A stretch of 10,809 nt of DNA from Candidatus Collierbacteria bacterium (GTDB taxonomy: Bacteria; Patescibacteriota; Microgenomatia; UBA1400; MFAQ01). Where the stretch lies: contig CAIQPO010000092.1 of assembly GCA_903873735.1 (NCBI GenBank), forward strand, positions 1 through 10,809, given 5' to 3'. A model generated the notes under the pieces. That model was not told where the DNA came from and ran no database searches. It was given only the letters and a program-made list of their open reading frames with translations. The position numbers and the translations under genes were made by a program. Positions 8,073 through 10,809 of the stretch are shown here, one piece after another. Positions within the stretch are counted from its first letter, which is position 1. Each line of letters starts with the position of its first letter.

Positions 8073-8101
8073 AGTATACCTTGAATGTTAGTTTAAGCCA
8101 A
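8073..8101 (-). promoter_or_regulatory. Candidate promoter for the isomerase-pps-eno-gpmI operon
   Basis: On the minus strand there is TTGGCT (8101-8096), a 17-base spacer and TATACT (8078-8073), close to the sigma-70 consensus TTGACA-17-TATAAT (4/6 and 5/6 matches). The -35 box lies in the last codons of the GH57 gene and the -10 in the 29-base gap. The -10 ends only 9 bases before the isomerase ATG, so a start at the usual distance would give a 5' leader of about 2-3 bases. Seen by eye only; AT-rich DNA produces chance matches. Confidence 0.4.
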
Positions 8102-9394
8102 CATTGCTAATAAGTCGGCAAGAGCGGTTTTCAGTCTACCTGGATAAATCACTGTAGAAAGATTATTGAAAGTTTGAGTGAGAATCCTGTCTGCATCGTC
8201 TGTAAGACCAGTATCTCTTAAATATAGTAAAGACTGATAACCGAACAACAGGCTGATTTTTCCCGATGTGATTGGATGCTCAAAGAAAGTAGGACAACTA
8301 GTTCTGGCAATAAGTGAAGATACTTTAGCCGCCATAAGTGCTTCTTCAGGTGTTTGTGGTTTAAAGTCTGGAAGTGTTGCCTGGTAAAAGAATCCTGGAA
8401 TTCGGTCTATGGAGAGTTTGTCTAGTTCTCTTTCGACAACATCTGTAATTTGCAGATTGAGCTGCTCGAAAGTAGAGTAGAATCCTGCTTTCCATTCAGT
8501 ATCCCCTGGTGTACAGCCACAACTTCCTTGCCATCTAATTAAGTTTCCATGTGGGCAGCTCCAAGAAGATCTTTCAACTATTTTAGCCATTTTTGGATGT
8601 GTAACATCTAAATTATTGATATTTATCGGAGTTATTCCGTGTTGTCTTAAAGAGGAGGAGACTAAATACGCAAGAAATTTATCTGCTCCCTTCCAGTGAT
8701 GGCCAAATGTTTCGGCATCTGTCCAAACTACTATTGGAGTGCTTCTATGATGATTAAATCTTGGATTAATGTAGTCACGAGTAAATAGATCAGCATTGTA
8801 TTTTGGGTCAAATGCCAATCTGCTTGAAATTGGTCTGTCGAAAGGAATGGCCAGGATTTGTCTTCCGCTAGGTAGAGTGATTTGGGATATCACGTTGTCT
8901 GAGGCTGAACCATCTTTTTGGATTATTTGTTCTGGTGCACAGATGAATCCTTGATAGCCTTCTTCAGAAAGTATTTCCAGTGTGGTAGTGGAAATAGCAG
9001 TTTCTGGTGGCCAAAAATACTTAGGATGTGTACCTGTTTTTCTATAAAAAGAAATTCTTCCTGCACGAATGAGAAGTCTTTGGTCTTGTTCACTTAAGTC
9101 AGGGAGAATTGGATGGATAAATGGCTCGCCTATTCCAACCTCACCCAAATTTTTCGAGTAGGCTACCTCTAGCTGGGGGTCAATTTCTCTTAGTTGCTGG
9201 AGAAGAGACTGAAAAAGATCAAAATTAATTTGAGGGACGACCTCTTGGCTGGCCAGTGGTTTATAACATTCATCAGAGATTCTTTTTGTCCAGTCTATCC
9301 CTGATGGATCGGTGTTGGTGGCTGAAATCTCGGGGTGGATAGCATGGCGATATGGTTGATAAAAATGAAGACCAACGACAATCTCTTTAGACAT
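8093..9394 (-). CDS. Glycoside hydrolase family 57 protein, DUF3536-like
   Basis: GH57 contains alpha-amylases, amylopullulanases, branching enzymes and 4-alpha-glucanotransferases that act on alpha-1,4/1,6-glucans. The 433-residue protein has the GH57 signature HFYQP near the N-terminus (10-14; family HxHQP), FIHPILP (92-98), YFWPPETA (126-133) and WTDAETFGHH (224-233), which matches the conserved segment carrying the catalytic aspartate (Asp226). The early DWTKRISDECY (34-44) and the late WSCPHGNLIRW plus SCGC (278-288, 291-294) resemble proteins annotated GH57/DUF3536, but these are, as I recall, much longer, so this is a compact version. Cys280, His282, Cys292 and Cys294 could form a metal site or disulfide (inferred). 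There is no signal peptide, so it should act in the cytosol. Exact substrate is not readable. It starts without a Shine-Dalgarno sequence and lies 29 bases upstream of the isomerase gene. Confidence 0.85.
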   Translation of the reverse strand: MSKEIVVGLHFYQPYRHAIHPEISATNTDPSGIDWTKRISDECYKPLASQEVVPQINFDLFQSLLQQLREIDPQLEVAYSKNLGEVGIGEPFIHPILPDLSEQDQRLLIRAGRISFYRKTGTHPKYFWPPETAISTTTLEILSEEGYQGFICAPEQIIQKDGSASDNVISQITLPSGRQILAIPFDRPISSRLAFDPKYNADLFTRDYINPRFNHHRSTPIVVWTDAETFGHHWKGADKFLAYLVSSSLRQHGITPININNLDVTHPKMAKIVERSSWSCPHGNLIRWQGSCGCTPGDTEWKAGFYSTFEQLNLQITDVVERELDKLSIDRIPGFFYQATLPDFKPQTPEEALMAAKVSSLIARTSCPTFFEHPITSGKISLLFGYQSLLYLRDTGLTDDADRILTQTFNNLSTVIYPGRLKTALADLLAMLA

Positions 9395-9477
9395 TTATTT
9401 AATCTATACCACACGCTACAGAATGTTGTGATTTATATTGACTTTGGTACAGGTAAATGTCACTATTGATATTAGAT
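9395..9477. promoter_or_regulatory. Divergent intergenic region between GH57 and surface protein genes
   Basis: This 83-base AT-rich spacer must hold promoters for both flanking genes. Toward the GH57 gene (minus strand) I see TATAGA (9408-9403) ending 8 bases before the ATG and TATAAA (9437-9432) further up, neither with a good -35 at standard spacing. Toward the surface-protein gene (plus strand) there is TTGACT at 9438-9443, a good -35, but only weak -10 candidates (CACTAT at 17 bases, TATTGA at 20 bases). That the region carries promoters is reasonable from the divergent layout; the exact boxes are uncertain. No Shine-Dalgarno sequence precedes either start, and no operator-like palindrome stands out. 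Confidence 0.45.
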
Positions 9478-10809
9478 ATGAAAAAGTTAAAGCTCCTATC
9501 TCTGTTTGTTGCGTTTGTGTATTCTTTTTTAAACATATTTATTTTTCCTTCATATGTTCGTGCGGCAAACTTGGGTGTTACCAAAGACACACTACAGTCG
9601 TCTAGGATTTCTTTTGCTGGTAGAGTAAAGTCCCCCACTGTTGCAGGTTCATCACATGTGTGGATTTATACCTCTTCGTCGACGCCCTATTTTTCAGTTA
9701 GCACTGCTAATTTGCATGCTGGAGATACTGTGGTTATCGGTACTGGTACATATACTATTGATGGTATCGTTGATGACGATGAATTTACCCTTACTACTAC
9801 CTTGGCTGCAGGTGATGCAGATGACACAGACTCAATTTTCTTAAAATCTAAGCCCCAACATGTTGTTACATTTACTACTGCTTCTGCTGTGGCTGATGGT
9901 TTTTTCCAAGTTTTGATACCTGCAGCTTCATCAAATTTTAATGATGGAAACCCAGATATTACTGGCTTTGATTTTGGTGGAGGTACTATTACTGTTACTC
10001 CAACAAACGCTACAGGATATACCTTTTCAAATAATGCGGCTACTGCTTCAGGAGGTACATACTGCACCGCTCCTGCCAATTACCATTGCTTTGAGTTTCA
10101 TTATTCAGGATCTGGAGGAAACGGAACGGCAATTACCTTGTCGATTGGTGAAACTGGCGGTGCAAACTCTCTTATAGCTCCCGCACCTGCAAACACTACT
10201 CTTGGAGCGGCTGAGTCATACAGGGTCATCGTTAAAAACTTTACTAATGGTTCAAATCCTGCGACGGCTACAGCCACAGATCAAACTAGCACAGCAGTGG
10301 GAATGATTGAAGCGGTGAGAGTATCTGCTACTGTTGATCCTTCAATTACTTTTACCATTGGTGGTGTTGCATCAAGCCAGACTGTTTGCGGTACTGGCTC
10401 CACTACTGATGTCGATACAACTACAGCAGTAAATCAACCCGTGGCGGTTCCCTTTGGCACAATGGCACTAAATACTTTTAAGACAGCGGCTCATTTACTT
10501 ACAGTGTCAACGAATGGTCAGAATGGATATGTAGTCACTGCCGTTGAAGATGATCAATTAGGTTTAGGTGGCGGTACCACGCCATTCATTATTGATACTG
10601 ATTGCACCTCGACAGCGTGTACTGAAGTAGTACAGCAGAGCTGGACTACGGCATCAGGATATCCTGGTTTTGGATATACTCTGGCCACACTTTCAGGTAC
10701 GACAATGGCTTTTGTAAACGATAACTCCTTTAAGGCAAGAAAGTTCCCATCACTAGCAGATGCAGAAACTCCAATTACCATCATGTCGAGTACGGGGGTG
10801 TCGAATTCA
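9478..10809 (+). CDS. Secreted surface / S-layer-like protein (3' truncated by window edge)
   Basis: From ATG at 9478 the frame stays open for 444 codons to the last base of the window, with no stop, so the protein is longer than seen. The N-terminus is a clear Sec signal peptide: MKKLK, a hydrophobic core at about 6-23 and a likely cleavage after VRA (Ala29). The mature part is rich in Thr, Ser, Gly, Ala and Val with few charges, typical of extracellular beta-sandwich proteins. Residues about 62-145 look like one beta domain (GDTVVIGTGTYTIDG, then TLTTTLAAGDADDTDSI), about 146-260 a second, and about 279-444 a third (RVSATVDPSITFTIGG, then FGTMALNTFKTAAHLLTVST and NGYVVTAVEDDQLG). This third pattern I associate with Microgenomates surface proteins, from memory. 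Cysteines occur at 196, 204, 304, 376 and 381 and could form disulfides. Function is unknown; no enzyme motif, sortase signal or anchor is seen, though these would be at the missing C-terminus. Confidence 0.85.
   Translation, partial: MKKLKLLSLFVAFVYSFLNIFIFPSYVRAANLGVTKDTLQSSRISFAGRVKSPTVAGSSHVWIYTSSSTPYFSVSTANLHAGDTVVIGTGTYTIDGIVDDDEFTLTTTLAAGDADDTDSIFLKSKPQHVVTFTTASAVADGFFQVLIPAASSNFNDGNPDITGFDFGGGTITVTPTNATGYTFSNNAATASGGTYCTAPANYHCFEFHYSGSGGNGTAITLSIGETGGANSLIAPAPANTTLGAAESYRVIVKNFTNGSNPATATATDQTSTAVGMIEAVRVSATVDPSITFTIGGVASSQTVCGTGSTTDVDTTTAVNQPVAVPFGTMALNTFKTAAHLLTVSTNGQNGYVVTAVEDDQLGLGGGTTPFIIDTDCTSTACTEVVQQSWTTASGYPGFGYTLATLSGTTMAFVNDNSFKARKFPSLADAETPITIMSSTGVSNS

Larger units (their letters stand above)
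1933..9394 (-). other. Co-directional carbon-metabolism block, probable operon
   Basis: Five minus-strand genes follow each other: GH57 protein, isomerase, ppsA, eno, gpmI, with gaps of 29, 2, 2 and -8 bases. The last four are so tight that a single transcript is very likely. The GH57 gene could be on the same transcript or on its own, because a promoter-like element lies in the 29-base gap. The order pps-eno-gpmI follows consecutive reactions of gluconeogenesis. Confidence 0.75.

Noticed and set aside
9395..9477. LexA (SOS) box in the divergent region
   Set aside because: I found neither a GAAC-N4-GTTC nor a CTGT-N8-ACAG pattern here, so there is no support for LexA control of these genes.
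9399..9638. 79-residue minus-strand reading frame over the divergent spacer
   Set aside because: It is antisense to the signal peptide region of the surface protein and has no recognisable features; the plus-strand frame with signal peptide is much better supported.
9641..10177. Plus- and minus-strand short frames inside the surface-protein gene
   Set aside because: They are shadows of the uninterrupted 444-codon frame and their translations look like low-complexity readings of a Thr/Ser/Gly-rich sequence.
1..10809. CRISPR array, tRNA/rRNA, transposon or prophage genes
   Set aside because: No regularly spaced repeats, cloverleaf-like sequences, transposase or phage motifs were seen on either strand; the window is filled by nine ordinary coding regions.
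1..10809. Alternative genetic code (TGA as glycine)
   Set aside because: All proteins read through in full length with the standard bacterial code, and TGA never falls in frame at a conserved glycine.

Overview
The window looks like a piece of a small-genome bacterium of the Candidate Phyla Radiation (Patescibacteria), most likely from the Microgenomates side. This is an inference from gene content and style: compact AT-leaning genes separated by a few bases, almost no Shine-Dalgarno sequences, a PsbP-like lipid-side protein, a short RsmI, a compact GH57/DUF3536-type protein, and a large Thr/Ser/Gly-rich secreted protein of a kind I associate with these organisms. The standard bacterial code fits everything: no reading frame is interrupted by TGA, and eight visible genes stop with TAA or TAG. 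No RNA gene, CRISPR array, insertion sequence or long repeat is visible, and no stretch over 300 bases lacks a gene.

Left part, plus strand (2-1961): the 3' part of lexA (SOS repressor, 5' end cut by the window), then rsmI (16S rRNA 2'-O-methyltransferase) starting on the base after the lexA stop, then a membrane-anchored PsbP-like protein of unknown role.

Middle, minus strand (transcribed from 9394 down to 1933): a GH57-family glycoside hydrolase, bifunctional phosphoglucose/phosphomannose isomerase, phosphoenolpyruvate synthase, enolase and cofactor-independent phosphoglycerate mutase. The last four are packed with gaps of 2, 2 and -8 bases and look like one operon. pps-eno-gpmI stand in the order of the gluconeogenic reactions pyruvate to PEP to 2-phosphoglycerate to 3-phosphoglycerate. 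The isomerase handles the hexose-phosphate end, and the GH57 protein probably acts on an alpha-glucan, so the block reads as a central-carbon and storage or surface-sugar cluster. Its last gene overlaps the convergent PsbP-like gene tail-to-tail by 29 bases.

Right part, plus strand (9478 to the window end): a long open frame of at least 444 codons with a signal peptide, divergent from the GH57 gene across an 83-base intergenic region. It runs off the window without a stop. It encodes a secreted surface or S-layer-like protein.

I see no clear new defence or mobile system. The most useful leads are the gluconeogenic gene order, the apparent leaderless and SD-less initiation signals, the unfinished surface protein, and the Cys/His motif in the GH57 protein.
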